From Calliopsis andreniformis (Eukaryota > Arthropoda > Insecta > Hymenoptera > Andrenidae): a DNA stretch of 64,000 bases. Location: the NCBI RefSeq assembly GCF_051401765.1, contig NW_027480422.1, forward strand, positions 29,406,001-29,470,000, given 5' to 3'. The notes under the pieces are model-generated. The model was given only the letters and a program-made list of their open reading frames with translations. It ran no database searches and was not told the origin of the DNA. The translations under genes were made by a program, and so were the position numbers. Positions 40,723 to 54,591 of the stretch are shown here, piece by piece (the stretch's first letter is position 1; every line of letters begins with the position of its first letter).

Positions 40723-42987
40723 GAAGCATAAAATACAACATAAGTACAACAGTTTTCCCATTGTATAACAGGAATAATTGCAACCAGTGTGAAAGTACAG
40801 GTCATTTTTACGTTCCGGGCCACCTAGGCTTCGCTCTAGGGCGTTGCTCAACCACATCGAATAGTTAGGGCCTTAGAAGTCAATGCCAGAAGCATAAAAT
40901 ACAATATAAATACAACAGTTTTTCCACTGTATAATATGAATAATTGCAAACAGTGTGGAGGTAATGGTCATTTCTACGTTCCGGGCAACCTAGGCTTCAC
41001 TACAGGACGGTGCTCCACCAGATCAAATAGTTAGGGCCTAAGAAGTCAACGCCAGAAACATAAAATACGATATATGTACAACAGTTTTACCATCGTATAA
41101 AATAAATAATCGCAAGCAGTGTGAAGGTAATGGTCATTTCTACGTTCCGGGCAACCTAGGCTTCACCCTAGGGCGTTGCTCCACCTGATCGAATAGTTAG
41201 GGCCTAAGAAGTCAACGCCAGAAACATAAAATACGATATATGTACAACAGTGTTCCATCGTATAAGACGAATAATTGCAACCAGTGTGAAAGTAATAGCC
41301 ATTTCTACGTTGCGGGCATCCTAGACTTAACTCTGAGGCATTGCTACACCAGATAGAATACATAGGGCCTTAGAAGTCAACGCCAGAAGTATAAAGTACA
41401 ATCAAAATCCAACAGTTTGTCCATCGTATAGCTGGAATAATTGCAACCATAGTGAAAGTAATGGTCACTTCTACGTTTCGGGCGACCTAGGCTCCACTCT
41501 AGGGCGTTGCTCCACCAGATGGAATAGCTAGGGCCTTAGAAGTCAATGCCAGAAGCATAAAATACAAAAAAATACAACAGTTTTTCCATCGTATAACAAG
41601 AATAATTGCAACCAGTGTGAAGGTGATGGTCATTTCTACATTCCGGGCAACCTAGGCTTGACTCTAGGGCGTTGCTCCACCTGATCGAATTGTTAGGGCC
41701 TAAGAAGTCAACGCCAGAAGCACCAAATACAAAATTTATACAACAGTTTTTCCATCGTATAAAACGAATAATTGCAACCAGTATGAAAGTTATGGTCATT
41801 TCTACGTTCCGGGCAACCTAGGCTTCACCCTAGGGCGTTGCTCCACCTGATCGAATAGTTAGGGCCTAAGAAGCCAACGCCAGAAGCATAAAATACGATA
41901 TATGTACAACAGTTTTACCATCGTATAAAATGAATAATCGCAAACAGTGTGAACGTAATGGTCATTTCTACGTTCCGGGCAACCTAGGCTTCACCCTAGG
42001 GCGTTGCTCCACCAGATCGAATAGTTGGGGCCTTAGGAGCCAACGGCCGAAGCATAAAATACAAAATAAGTAGAACAGTTCTTCCATTGTATAAAACGAA
42101 TAATTGAAACCAGTGTGAAAGTTATGGTCATTTCTACGTTCCGCGCAACCTAGGCTTCACCCTAGGGCGTTGCTCCACCTGATGGAATAGTTAGGGCCTA
42201 TGAAGTCAACGCCAGAAGCATAAAATACGATATATGTACTACAGTTTTTCCATCGTATAAAACTAATAATTGCAACCAGTGTGAAAGTAATAGCCATTTC
42301 TACGTTGCGGGCATCCTAGACTTAACTCTGAGGCATTGCTACGCCAGATCGAATACATAGGGCCTTAGAAGTCAACGCCAGAAGTATAAAGTACAATCAA
42401 AATCCAACAGTTTGTCCACCGTATAGCTGGAATAATTGCAACCAGAGTGAAAGTAATGGTCATTTCTACGTTTCGGGGACCTAGGCTCCACTCTAGGGCG
42501 TTGCTCCACCAGATGGAATAGCTAGGGCCTTAGAAGTCAATGCCAGAAGCATAAAATACAAAATAAATACAACAGTTTTTCCATCGTATAACAAGAATAA
42601 TTGCAACCAGTGTGAAAGTGATGGTCATTTCTACGATCCGGGCAACCTAGGCTTCACTACAGGGCGGTGCTCCACCAGATCAAATAGTTAGGGCCTAAGA
42701 AGTCAACGCCAGAAGCATAAAATACAATATAAATGCAGCAGCTTTTCCATCGTATATAATGTACATTTGCAAACAGTGTGAAAGTAACGGTCATTTCTAC
42801 GTTCCGGGCAACCTAGGCTTCACTCTAGGGCGTTGCTCCACCAGATCGAATAGTTAGGGACTTAGAATTCCACGCCAGAAGCATAAAATACGACATAAGT
42901 ACAACAGTTTTTCCATCGTATAACAGGAATAATTGCAACCAGTGTGAAAGTACAGGTCATTTTTACGTTCCGGGCAACCTAGGCTTC
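40723..42987. repeat. 20-mer segmental duplication, copy 1
   Basis: The segment recurs at 44040-46304, offset 3317 bp (20 monomers less three single-base deletions). Over 2265 bp I found two differences: CAGGACGG against CAGGGCGG near 41006, and AGTTCTTCC against AGTTTTTCC near 42078. All three one-base deletions are shared (CAGTGTTCCATC near 41250, ACAAAAAAATAC near 41567, TCGGGGACC near 42475). Identity is about 99.9%, so this is one of the youngest events here, or an assembly duplication. Confidence 0.9.
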
Positions 42988-44050
42988 ACTCTAGGGCGTT
43001 GCTCCACCAGATCGAATAGTTAGGGCCATAGAAGTCAACGCCCGAAGCATAAAATACAAAATAAATAGAACAGTTTTTCCAGTGCATAAAACGAATAATT
43101 GAAACCAGTGTGAAAGTTATGGTCATTCCCACGTTCCGGGCAACCTACGCTTCACCCTAGGGCGTTGCTCCACCTGATCGAATAGTTAGGGCCTAAGAAG
43201 TCGACGGCAGAAGCATAAAATACGATATATGTACAACAGTTTTGCCATCGTATAAAATGAATAATCGCAAACAGTGTGAAGGTAATGGTCATTTCTATGT
43301 TCCGGGCAACCTAGGCTTCATTCTAGGGCGTTGCTCCACCAGATCGAATAGTTAGGGCCTTAGAAGTCAACGCCCGAAGCATAAAATACAAAATAAATAG
43401 AACAGTTTTTCCATTGTATAAAACGAATAATTGAAACCAGTGTGAAAGTTATGGTCATTTCTACGTTCCGGGCAACCTAGGCTTCACTCTAGGACGTTGC
43501 TCCTGCACAGCGAATAGTCAGGTCCTTAGAAGTCAATGCCAGAAGCATGAAATGCAATATAAATACAACTGTTTTTCCACTGTATAATATGAATAGTTGC
43601 AAACAGTGTGAAAGTAATAGCCATTTCTACGTTGAGGGTATCCTAGACTTAACTCTGAGGCATTGCTACACCAGATCGAATACATTGGGCCGTAGAAGTC
43701 AATGCCAGAAGCATAAAATACAATATAAATACAACAGTTTTTCCACCGTATAATATGAATAATTGCAAACAGTGTGGAAGTAATGGTCATTTCTACGTTC
43801 CGGGCAACCTAGGCTTCACTCTAGGGCGTTGGTCCACCAGATCCAATAGTTAGGGCCTAAGAAGTCAACGCCATAACTATAAAAAACAGTATAAATACAA
43901 CAGTTTCTCCATTGTATAAAATGAATAATTGCAAACAGTGTGGAGGTAATAGTCATTTGTACTTTCCTGGCAACCTCGGCTTCACTCTAGGGCGTTTCTC
44001 CACCACATCGAATAGCTACGCCCTTAGAAGTCAACGCCTGAAGCATAAAA
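42964..44050. repeat. 1.1-kb mobile block, copy 1 of 3
   Basis: The block matches 50099-51185 at an offset of 7135 bp (43 monomers less three single-base deletions). Its distal part also matches 57959-58434. It carries unusual monomers: TCCTGCACAGCG, TTGAGGGTATCCTAGAC and a cluster of CTCTGAGGCATTGC. Because these monomers have lost plus-strand stops, a 68-codon frame opens at 43547-43753. It is repeat translation and not a gene. Confidence 0.85.
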
Positions 44051-46304
44051 TACAACATAAGTACAACAGTTTTCCCATTGTATAACAGGAATAATTGCAA
44101 CCAGTGTGAAAGTACAGGTCATTTTTACGTTCCGGGCCACCTAGGCTTCGCTCTAGGGCGTTGCTCAACCACATCGAATAGTTAGGGCCTTAGAAGTCAA
44201 TGCCAGAAGCATAAAATACAATATAAATACAACAGTTTTTCCACTGTATAATATGAATAATTGCAAACAGTGTGGAGGTAATGGTCATTTCTACGTTCCG
44301 GGCAACCTAGGCTTCACTACAGGGCGGTGCTCCACCAGATCAAATAGTTAGGGCCTAAGAAGTCAACGCCAGAAACATAAAATACGATATATGTACAACA
44401 GTTTTACCATCGTATAAAATAAATAATCGCAAGCAGTGTGAAGGTAATGGTCATTTCTACGTTCCGGGCAACCTAGGCTTCACCCTAGGGCGTTGCTCCA
44501 CCTGATCGAATAGTTAGGGCCTAAGAAGTCAACGCCAGAAACATAAAATACGATATATGTACAACAGTGTTCCATCGTATAAGACGAATAATTGCAACCA
44601 GTGTGAAAGTAATAGCCATTTCTACGTTGCGGGCATCCTAGACTTAACTCTGAGGCATTGCTACACCAGATAGAATACATAGGGCCTTAGAAGTCAACGC
44701 CAGAAGTATAAAGTACAATCAAAATCCAACAGTTTGTCCATCGTATAGCTGGAATAATTGCAACCATAGTGAAAGTAATGGTCACTTCTACGTTTCGGGC
44801 GACCTAGGCTCCACTCTAGGGCGTTGCTCCACCAGATGGAATAGCTAGGGCCTTAGAAGTCAATGCCAGAAGCATAAAATACAAAAAAATACAACAGTTT
44901 TTCCATCGTATAACAAGAATAATTGCAACCAGTGTGAAGGTGATGGTCATTTCTACATTCCGGGCAACCTAGGCTTGACTCTAGGGCGTTGCTCCACCTG
45001 ATCGAATTGTTAGGGCCTAAGAAGTCAACGCCAGAAGCACCAAATACAAAATTTATACAACAGTTTTTCCATCGTATAAAACGAATAATTGCAACCAGTA
45101 TGAAAGTTATGGTCATTTCTACGTTCCGGGCAACCTAGGCTTCACCCTAGGGCGTTGCTCCACCTGATCGAATAGTTAGGGCCTAAGAAGCCAACGCCAG
45201 AAGCATAAAATACGATATATGTACAACAGTTTTACCATCGTATAAAATGAATAATCGCAAACAGTGTGAACGTAATGGTCATTTCTACGTTCCGGGCAAC
45301 CTAGGCTTCACCCTAGGGCGTTGCTCCACCAGATCGAATAGTTGGGGCCTTAGGAGCCAACGGCCGAAGCATAAAATACAAAATAAGTAGAACAGTTTTT
45401 CCATTGTATAAAACGAATAATTGAAACCAGTGTGAAAGTTATGGTCATTTCTACGTTCCGCGCAACCTAGGCTTCACCCTAGGGCGTTGCTCCACCTGAT
45501 GGAATAGTTAGGGCCTATGAAGTCAACGCCAGAAGCATAAAATACGATATATGTACTACAGTTTTTCCATCGTATAAAACTAATAATTGCAACCAGTGTG
45601 AAAGTAATAGCCATTTCTACGTTGCGGGCATCCTAGACTTAACTCTGAGGCATTGCTACGCCAGATCGAATACATAGGGCCTTAGAAGTCAACGCCAGAA
45701 GTATAAAGTACAATCAAAATCCAACAGTTTGTCCACCGTATAGCTGGAATAATTGCAACCAGAGTGAAAGTAATGGTCATTTCTACGTTTCGGGGACCTA
45801 GGCTCCACTCTAGGGCGTTGCTCCACCAGATGGAATAGCTAGGGCCTTAGAAGTCAATGCCAGAAGCATAAAATACAAAATAAATACAACAGTTTTTCCA
45901 TCGTATAACAAGAATAATTGCAACCAGTGTGAAAGTGATGGTCATTTCTACGATCCGGGCAACCTAGGCTTCACTACAGGGCGGTGCTCCACCAGATCAA
46001 ATAGTTAGGGCCTAAGAAGTCAACGCCAGAAGCATAAAATACAATATAAATGCAGCAGCTTTTCCATCGTATATAATGTACATTTGCAAACAGTGTGAAA
46101 GTAACGGTCATTTCTACGTTCCGGGCAACCTAGGCTTCACTCTAGGGCGTTGCTCCACCAGATCGAATAGTTAGGGACTTAGAATTCCACGCCAGAAGCA
46201 TAAAATACGACATAAGTACAACAGTTTTTCCATCGTATAACAGGAATAATTGCAACCAGTGTGAAAGTACAGGTCATTTTTACGTTCCGGGCAACCTAGG
46301 CTTC
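44040..46304. repeat. 20-mer segmental duplication, copy 2
   Basis: This is the second copy of 40723-42987. Its right edge is marked by CTTCGCTCAAGGG where copy 1 has CTTCACTCTAGGG. The intervening 42988-44039 holds a separate block that also recurs near 50 kb. Confidence 0.9.
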
Positions 46305-46433
46305 GCTCAAGGGCGTTGCTCCACCACATCGAATAGTTAGGACCTTAGAAGTCAACACTTGAAGCATAAAATACAATAAAAATACAACATTTTTTTCATC
46401 GTATAACAGGAATAATTGCTACCAGTCTGAAAG

Positions 46434-47284
46434 ATATGGTCATTTCTACGTTCCGGGCAACCTAGGCTTCACTCTAGGGCGTTGGTCCTCCACATCAAAC
46501 AGTTAGGGCCTAAGAAGTCAACGCCAGAAGCTCCAAATACAAAATAAATACAACAGTTTTTCCATCGTATAAAACGAATAATTGCAACCAGTATGAATGT
46601 TATGGTCATTTCTACGTTCCGGGCATCCTAGGCTTCACACTAGGGCGTTGCTCCACCTGATCGAATAGTTAGGGCCTAAGAGGTCAGCGCCAGAAGCATA
46701 AAATACGATATGTGTACAACAGTTTTACCATCGTATAAAATGAATAATCGCAAACAGTGTGAAGGTAATGGTCATTTCTACGTTCCGGGCAACCTAGGCT
46801 TCACTCTAGGGCGTTGCTCCACCAGATCGAATAGTTAGGGCCATAGAAGTCAACGCCCGAAGCATAAAATACAAAATAAATAGAACAGTTTTTCCAGTGC
46901 ATAAAACGAATAATTGAAACCAGTGTGAAAGTTATGGTCATTCCCACGTTCCGGGCAACCTACGCTTCACCCTAGGGCGTTGCTCCACCTGATCGAATAG
47001 TTAGGGCCTAAGAAGTCGACGGCAGAAGCATAAAATACGATATATGTACAACAGTTTTGCCATCGTATAAAATGAATAATCGCAAACAGTGTGAAGGTAA
47101 TGGTCATTTCTATGTTCCGGGCAACCTAGGCTTCATTCTAGGGCGTTGCTCCACCAGATCGAATAGTTAGGGCCTTAGAAGTCAACGCCCGAAGCATAAA
47201 ATACAAAATAAATAGAACAGTTTTTCCATTGTATAAAACGAATAATTGAAACCAGTGTGAAAGTTATGGTCATTTCTACGTTCC
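46434..47284. repeat. 5-mer block, copy 1 (also at 49754)
   Basis: The block matches 49754-50604 at exactly 3320 bp (20 monomers). I see one difference, GGCCTAAGAGG against GGCCTATGAGG. The marker GTTGGTCCTCCACATC occurs only in these two copies, apart from a diverged relative near 63080. Confidence 0.85.
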
Positions 47285-48619
47285 GCGCAACCTAGGCTTC
47301 ACCCCTGGGCGTTGCTCCACCAGATCCTATAGTTAGGACCTAAGAAGTCAGCGCCAGAAGCATAAAATACAAAATAGATACAACAGTTTTACCATCGTAT
47401 AAAATGAATAATCACAAACAGTGTGAAGGTAATGGTCATTTCTACGTTCCGGGCAATCTAGCCTTCACTCTAGGGCGTTGCTCAACCACATCGAATAGTC
47501 AGGGCCTAAGAAGTCAATGCCAGAAGCATAAAATACAATATAAATACAACAGTTTTTCCTCTGTATAATATGAACAATTGCAAACAGTGAGGAAGTAATG
47601 GTCACTTCTACGTTCCGGGCAACCTAGGCTTCACTACAGGGCGTTGTTCCACCAGAGCGATTAGTTAGGGCCTAAGAAGTCAACGCCTGAAGCATAAAAT
47701 ACAATATAAATACAACAGTTTTTCCAACGTATAAAACGAATAATTGCAACCAGTATGAAAGTTATGGTCATTTCTACGTTCCGGGCAACCCAGGCTTCAC
47801 CCTAGGGCGTTGCTCTACCTGATCGAATAGTTAGAGCCTAAGAACTCCACGCCAGAAGCATAAAATACGATATATGTACAACAGTTTTACCATCGTATAA
47901 AATGAATAATCGCAAACAGTGTGAAGGTAATGGTCATTTCTACGTACCGGGCAACCTAGGCTTCACTCTAGGTCGTTGCTCCACCAGATCGAATAGTTAG
48001 GGCCATAGAAGTCAACGCCCGAAGCATAAAATACATAATAAATAGAACAGTTTTTCCATTGTATAAAACGAATAAATGAAACCAGTGTGAAAGTTATGGT
48101 CATTTCTACGTTCCGGGCAACCTAGGCTTCACTACAGGGCGGTGCTCCACCAGATAAAATAGTTAGGGCTTAAGAAGTCAACGCCAGAAGCATAAAATAC
48201 AATATAAATGCAGCAGCTTTTCCATCGTATATAATGTACATTTCCAAACAGTGTGAAAGTAACGGTCATTTCTACGTTCCGGGCAACCTAGGCTTCACTC
48301 TAGGGCGTTGCTCCACCAGATCGAATAGTTAGGGACTCAGAATTCCACGCCAGAAGCATAAAATACGACATAAGTACAACAGTTTTTCCATCGTATAACA
48401 GGAATAATTGCAACCAGTGTGAAAGTACAGGTCATTTTTACGTTCCGGGCAACCTAGGCTTCACTCTAGGGCGTTGCTCCACCTGATCGAATAGTTAGAG
48501 CCTAAGAACTCAACGCCAGAAGCATAAAATACGATATATGTACAACAGTTTTTCCATCGTATAAAACGAATAATTGCAACCAGTATGAAAGTTTTGGTCA
48601 TTTCTACGTTCCGGGCAAC
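46600..48619. repeat. 12-mer segmental duplication, copy 1
   Basis: The segment recurs at 51746-53765, offset exactly 5146 bp (31 monomers). It includes the rare head CACCCCTGGGCG (47300 and 52446) and ACTCAGAATTCCACG. I see about six substitutions over 2 kb. Beyond 48619 the sequence (CTACGCTTCGCCC) matches 54592 instead, because extra monomers were inserted in the downstream copy. Confidence 0.86.
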
Positions 48620-49753
48620 CTACGCTTCGCCCTAGGGCGTTGCTCCACCTGATCGAATAGTTAGGGCCTAAGAAGTCAACGCCAGAAGCAGAAAATACGA
48701 TATATGTACAACAGTTTTACCATCGTATAAAATGAATAATCGCAAACCGTGTGAAGGTGATGGTCATTTCTATATTCCGGGCAACATAGGCTTCACTCTA
48801 GGGCGTTGCTCCACCAGATCGAATAGTTGGGGCCTTAGGAGTCAACGGCCGAAGCATAAAATACAAAATAAGTAGAACAGCTTTTCCATCGTATAAAACG
48901 CATAATTGCAACCAGTATGAAAGTTATGGCCATTTCTACGTTCCGGGCAACCTAGGCTTCACCCTAGGGCGTTGCTCCACCTGATCGAATAGTTAGGGCC
49001 TAAGAAGTCATCGCCAGAAGCATAAAATACGATATATGAATAACAGTTTTACCGTCGTATAAAAGGAATAATCGCAAACAGTGTGAAGGTAATGGTCAAT
49101 TCTACATTCCCAGCAACCTACGCTTCACTCTAGGGCGGTGCTCCACCAGATCGAATAGTTGGGGCCTTAGAAGTCAACGCCCGAAGCACAAAATACAAAA
49201 GAAGTAGAACAGTTTTTCAATCGTATACAACGAATAATTGCAACCAGTGTGAAAGTTGTGGACATTTCTACGTTCCGGGCAACCTAGGCTTCACCCTAGG
49301 GCGTTGCTCCACCTGATCGAATAGTTAGGGCCTAAGAAGTCAACGCCAGAAGCATAAAATACGATATATGTACAACAGTTTTACCATCGTATAAAATGAA
49401 TAATCGCAAACAGTGTGATGGTAATGGTCATTTCTACGTTCCGGGCAACCTAGGCTTCACCCTAGGGCGTTGGTCCACCAGAGCGAATAGTTAGGGCATA
49501 AGAAGTCAACGCCTGAAGCATAAAGTACAATCAAAATCCAACAGTTTGTCCATCGTATAGCTGGAATAATTGCAACCAGAGTGAAAGTAATGGTCATTTC
49601 CACGTTTCGGGCGACCTAGGCTCCACTCTAGGGCGTTGCTGCACCAGATGGAATAGCTAGGGCCTTAGAAGTCAATGCCAGAAGCATAAAATACAAAATA
49701 ACTACAACAGTTTTACCATCGTATAAAATGAATAATCGCAAACAGTGTGAAGG

Positions 49754-50604
49754 TAATGGTCATTTCTACGTTCCGGGCAACCTAGGCTTCACTCTAGGGC
49801 GTTGGTCCTCCACATCAAACAGTTAGGGCCTAAGAAGTCAACGCCAGAAGCTCCAAATACAAAATAAATACAACAGTTTTTCCATCGTATAAAACGAATA
49901 ATTGCAACCAGTATGAATGTTATGGTCATTTCTACGTTCCGGGCATCCTAGGCTTCACACTAGGGCGTTGCTCCACCTGATCGAATAGTTAGGGCCTATG
50001 AGGTCAGCGCCAGAAGCATAAAATACGATATGTGTACAACAGTTTTACCATCGTATAAAATGAATAATCGCAAACAGTGTGAAGGTAATGGTCATTTCTA
50101 CGTTCCGGGCAACCTAGGCTTCACTCTAGGGCGTTGCTCCACCAGATCGAATAGTTAGGGCCATAGAAGTCAACGCCCGAAGCATAAAATACAAAATAAA
50201 TAGAACAGTTTTTCCAGTGCATAAAACGAATAATTGAAACCAGTGTGAAAGTTATGGTCATTCCCACGTTCCGGGCAACCTACGCTTCACCCTAGGGCGT
50301 TGCTCCACCTGATCGAATAGTTAGGGCCTAAGAAGTCGACGGCAGAAGCATAAAATACGATATATGTACAACAGTTTTGCCATCGTATAAAATGAATAAT
50401 CGCAAACAGTGTGAAGGTAATGGTCATTTCTATGTTCCGGGCAACCTAGGCTTCATTCTAGGGCGTTGCTCCACCAGATCGAATAGTTAGGGCCTTAGAA
50501 GTCAACGCCCGAAGCATAAAATACAAAATAAATAGAACAGTTTTTCCATTGTATAAAACGAATAATTGAAACCAGTGTGAAAGTTATGGTCATTTCTACG
50601 TTCC
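49754..50604. repeat. 5-mer block, copy 2
   Basis: This is the second copy of 46434-47284. It sits immediately before copy 2 of the 1.1-kb block. The equivalent place in the downstream duplicate (about 57912) lacks these five monomers, so they were probably inserted here by duplication or lost there. Confidence 0.83.
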
Positions 50605-51185
50605 GGGCAACCTAGGCTTCACTCTAGGACGTTGCTCCTGCACAGCGAATAGTCAGGTCCTTAGAAGTCAATGCCAGAAGCATGAAATGCAATATAAATA
50701 CAACTGTTTTTCCACTGTATAATATGAATAGTTGCAAACAGTGTGAAAGTAATAGCCATTTCTACGTTGAGGGTATCCTAGACTTAACTCTGAGGCATTG
50801 CTACACCAGATCGAATACATTGGGCCGTAGAAGTCAATGCCAGAAGCATAAAATACAATATAAATACAACAGTTTTTCCACCGTATAATATGAATAATTG
50901 CAAACAGTGTGGAAGTAATGGTCATTTCTACGTTCCGGGCAACCTAGGCTTCACTCTAGGGCGTTGGTCCACCAGATCCAATAGTTAGGGCCTAAGAAGT
51001 CAACGCCATAACTATAAAAAACAGTATAAATACAACAGTTTCTCCATTGTATAAAATGAATAATTGCAAACAGTGTGGAGGTAATAGTCATTTGTACTTT
51101 CCTGGCAACCTCGGCTTCACTCTAGGGCGTTTCTCCACCACATCGAATAGCTACGCCCTTAGAAGTCAACGCCTGAAGCATAAAA
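50099..51185. repeat. 1.1-kb mobile block, copy 2 of 3
   Basis: This block is effectively identical by eye to 42964-44050. The copies part at 51185, where AAGCATAAAATATAATATAAG replaces AAGCATAAAATACAACATAAG. Confidence 0.85.
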
Positions 51186-51745
51186 TATAATATAAGTACA
51201 ACAGTTTTTCCATCGTATAACAGGAATAATTGCAACCAGTGTGAAAGACATGGTCATTTCTACGTTCCGGGCAACCTAGGCTTCACTCTAGGGCGTTGCT
51301 CCACCACATCGAATAGCTACGGCCTTAGGAGTCAACGCCAGTGGCATAAAATACAAAATAAATACAACAGTTTTTCGATCGTATAACAAGAAGAATTGCA
51401 ACCAGTTTGAAAGTGATGATCATTTCTACATTCCGGGCAACCTAGGCTACACTCTAGGGCGTTGCTCCGCCAGATCGAATAGATAGGGCCTAAGAAGTCA
51501 ACGCCAGAAGCATAAACTACAATATAAATACAACAGATTTTCACTTGTATAACAGGAATAATTGCAACCAGTGTGAAAGCTATGGCCATTTCTACGTTCC
51601 GGGCAACCTAGGCTTCACTCTAGGACGTTGCTCCACCACATCGAATAGTTAGGGCCTTAGAAGTCAATGCCAGAAGCATAAAATACAATATAAATACAAT
51701 AGTTTTTCCATCGTATAAAACGAGTAATTGCAACCAGTGTGAAAG

Positions 51746-53765
51746 TTATGGTCATTTCTACGTTCCGGGCATCCTAGGCTTCACACTAGGGCGTTGCTCC
51801 ACCTGATCGAATAGTTAGGGCCTAAGAGGTCAGCGCCAGAAGCATAAAATACGATATATGTACAACAGTTTTACCATCGTATAAAATGAATAATCGCAAA
51901 CAGTGTGAAGGTAATGGTCATTTCTACGTTCCGGGCAACCTAGGCTTCACTCTAGGGCGTTGCTCCACCAGATCGAATAGTTAGGGCCATAGAATTCAAC
52001 GCCCGAAGCATAAAATACAAAATAAATAGAACAGTTTTTCCAGTGTATAAAACGAATAATTGAAACCAGTGTGAAAGTTATGGTCATTCCCACGTTCCGG
52101 GCAACCTACGCTTCACCCTAGGGCGTTGCACCACCTGATCGAATAGTTAGGGCCTAAGAAGTCAACGGCAGAAGCATAAAATACGATATATGTACAACAG
52201 TTTTGCCATCGTATAAAATGAATAATCGCAAACAGTGTGAAGGTAATGGTCATTTCTATGTTCCGGGCAACCTAGGCTTCATTCTAGGGCGTTGCTCCAC
52301 CAGATCGAATAGTTAGGGCCTTAGAAGTCAACGCCCGAAGCATAAAATACAAAATAAATAGAACAGTTTTTCCATTGTATAAAACGAATAATTGAAACCA
52401 GTGTGAAAGTTATGGTCATTTCTACGTTCCGCGCAACCTAGGCTTCACCCCTGGGCGTTGCTCCACCAGATCCTATAGTTAGGACCTAAGAAGTCAGCGC
52501 CAGAAGCATAAAATACAAAATAGATACAACAGTTTTACCATCGTATAAAATGAATAATCACAAACAGTGTGAAGGTAATGGTCATTTCTACGTTCCGGGC
52601 AATCTAGCCTTCACTCTAGGGCGTTGCTCAACCACATCGAATAGTCAGGGCCTAAGAAGTCAATGCCAGAAGCATAAAATACAATATAAATACAACAGTT
52701 TTTCCTCTGTATAATATGAACAATTGCAAACAGTGAGGAAGTAATGGTCACTTCTACGTTCCGGGCAACCTAGGCTTCACTACAGGGCGTTGTTCCACCA
52801 GAGCGATTAGTTAGGGCCTAAGAAGTCAACGCCTGAAGCATAAAATACAATATAAATACAACAGTTTTTCCAACGTATAAAACGAATAATTGCAACCAGT
52901 ATGAAAGTTATGGTCATTTCTACGTTCCGGGCAACCCAGGCTTCACCCTAGGGCGTTGCTCTACCTGATCGAATAGTTAGAGCCTAAGAACTCCACGCCA
53001 GAAGCATAAAATACGATATATGTACAACAGTTTTACCATCGTATAAAATGAATAATCGCAAACAGTGTGAAGGTAATGGTCATTTCTACGTACCGGGCAA
53101 CCTAGGCTTCACTCTAGGTCGTTGCTCCACCAGATCGAATAGTTAGGGCCATAGAAGTCAACGCCCGAAGCATAAAATACATAATAAATAGAACAGTTTT
53201 TCCATTGTATAAAACGAATAAATGAAACCAGTGTGAAAGTTATGGTCATTTCTACGTTCCGGGCAACCTAGGCTTCACTACAGGGCGGTGCTCCACCAGA
53301 TAAAATAGTTAGGGCTTAAGAAGTCAACGCCAGAAGCATAAAATACAATATAAATGCAGCAGCTTTTCCATCGTATATAATGTACATTTCCAAACAGTGT
53401 GAAAGTAACGGTCATTTCTACGTTCCGGGCAACCTAGGCTTCACTCTAGGGCGTTGCTCCACCAGATCGAATAGTTAGGGACTCAGAATTCCACGCCAGA
53501 AGCATAAAATACGACATAAGTACAACAGTTTTTCCATCGTATAACAGGAATAATTGCAACCAGTGTGAAAGTACAGGTCATTTTTACGTTCCGGGCAACC
53601 TAGGCTTCACTCTAGGGCGTTGCTCCACCTGATCGAATAGTTAGAGCCTAAGAACTCAACGCCAGAAGCATAAAATACGATATATGTACAACAGTTTTTC
53701 CATCGTATAAAACGAATAATTGCAACCAGTATGAAAGTTTTGGTCATTTCTACGTTCCGGGCAAC
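51746..53765. repeat. 12-mer segmental duplication, copy 2
   Basis: This is the second copy of 46600-48619. Differences include AGAATTCAACGCC (about 51991) against AGAAGTCAACGCC, and GCGTTGCACCACC (about 52127) against GCGTTGCTCCACC. It is followed by the nested 5-mer and 13-mer expansions. Confidence 0.86.
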
Positions 53766-54591
53766 CCAGGCTTCACCCTAGGGCGTTGCTCTACCTGATC
53801 GAATAGTTAGAGCCTAAGAACTCAACGCCAGAAGCATAAAATACGATATATGTACAACAGTTTTACCATCGTATAAAATGAATAATCGCAAACAGTGTGA
53901 AGGTAATGGTCATTTCTACGTACCGGGCAACCTAGGCTTCACTCTAGGTCGTTGCTCCACCAGATCGAATAGTTAGGGCCATAGAAGTCAACGCCCGAAG
54001 CATAAAATACATAATAAATAGAACAGTTTTTCCATTGTATAAAACGAATAAATGAAACCAGTGTGAAAGTTATGGTCATTTCTACGTTCCGGGCAACCTA
54101 GGCTTCACTACAGGGCGGTGCTCCACTAGATAAAATAGTTAGGGCTTAAGAAGTCAACGCCAGAAGCATAAAATACAATATAAATGCAGCAGCTTTTCCA
54201 TCGTATATAATGTACATTTCCAAACAGTGTGAAAGTAACGGTCATTTCTACGTTCCGGGCAACCTAGGCTTCACTCTAGGGCGTTGCTCCACCAGATCGA
54301 ATGGTTAGGGACTCAGAATTCCACGCCAGAAGCATAAAATACGACATAAGTACAACAGTTTTTCCATCGTATAACAGGAATAATTGCAACCAGTGTGAAA
54401 GTACAGGTCATTTTTACGTTCCGGGCAACCTAGGCTTCACTCTAGGGCGTTGCTCCACCTGATCGAATAGTTAGAGCCTAAGAACTCAACGCCAGAAGCA
54501 TAAAATACGATATATGTACAACAGTTTTTCCATCGTATAAAACGAATAATTGCAACCAGTATGAAAGTTTTGGTCATTTCTACGTTCCGGG
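52932..54591. repeat. Tandem 5-mer duplication (830 bp x 2)
   Basis: 52932-53761 is repeated at 53762-54591. Both begin CAACCCAGGCTTCACC, otherwise seen only at 47786 and 55920. Differences seen are ACTCCACGCC against ACTCAACGCC, CCACCAGATAAAA against CCACTAGATAAAA, and GAATAGTTAGGG against GAATGGTTAGGG. The upstream relative at 47786 has a single copy, so this is a later gain. Confidence 0.87.

Noticed and set aside
43547..43753. Plus-strand open frame of 68 codons, repeated at 50682-50888 and 57986-58192, with several cysteines.
   Set aside because: The three copies exist because the 1.1-kb block was duplicated. The frame covers parts of two monomers and depends on chance loss of stops. 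Conservation here reflects recent block copying, not coding constraint.
40723..46304. Treating the near-identical copies as certain biological duplications.
   Set aside because: Very high identity in satellite DNA can come from assembly error. I report the duplications as seen in this sequence and leave their reality to read support.
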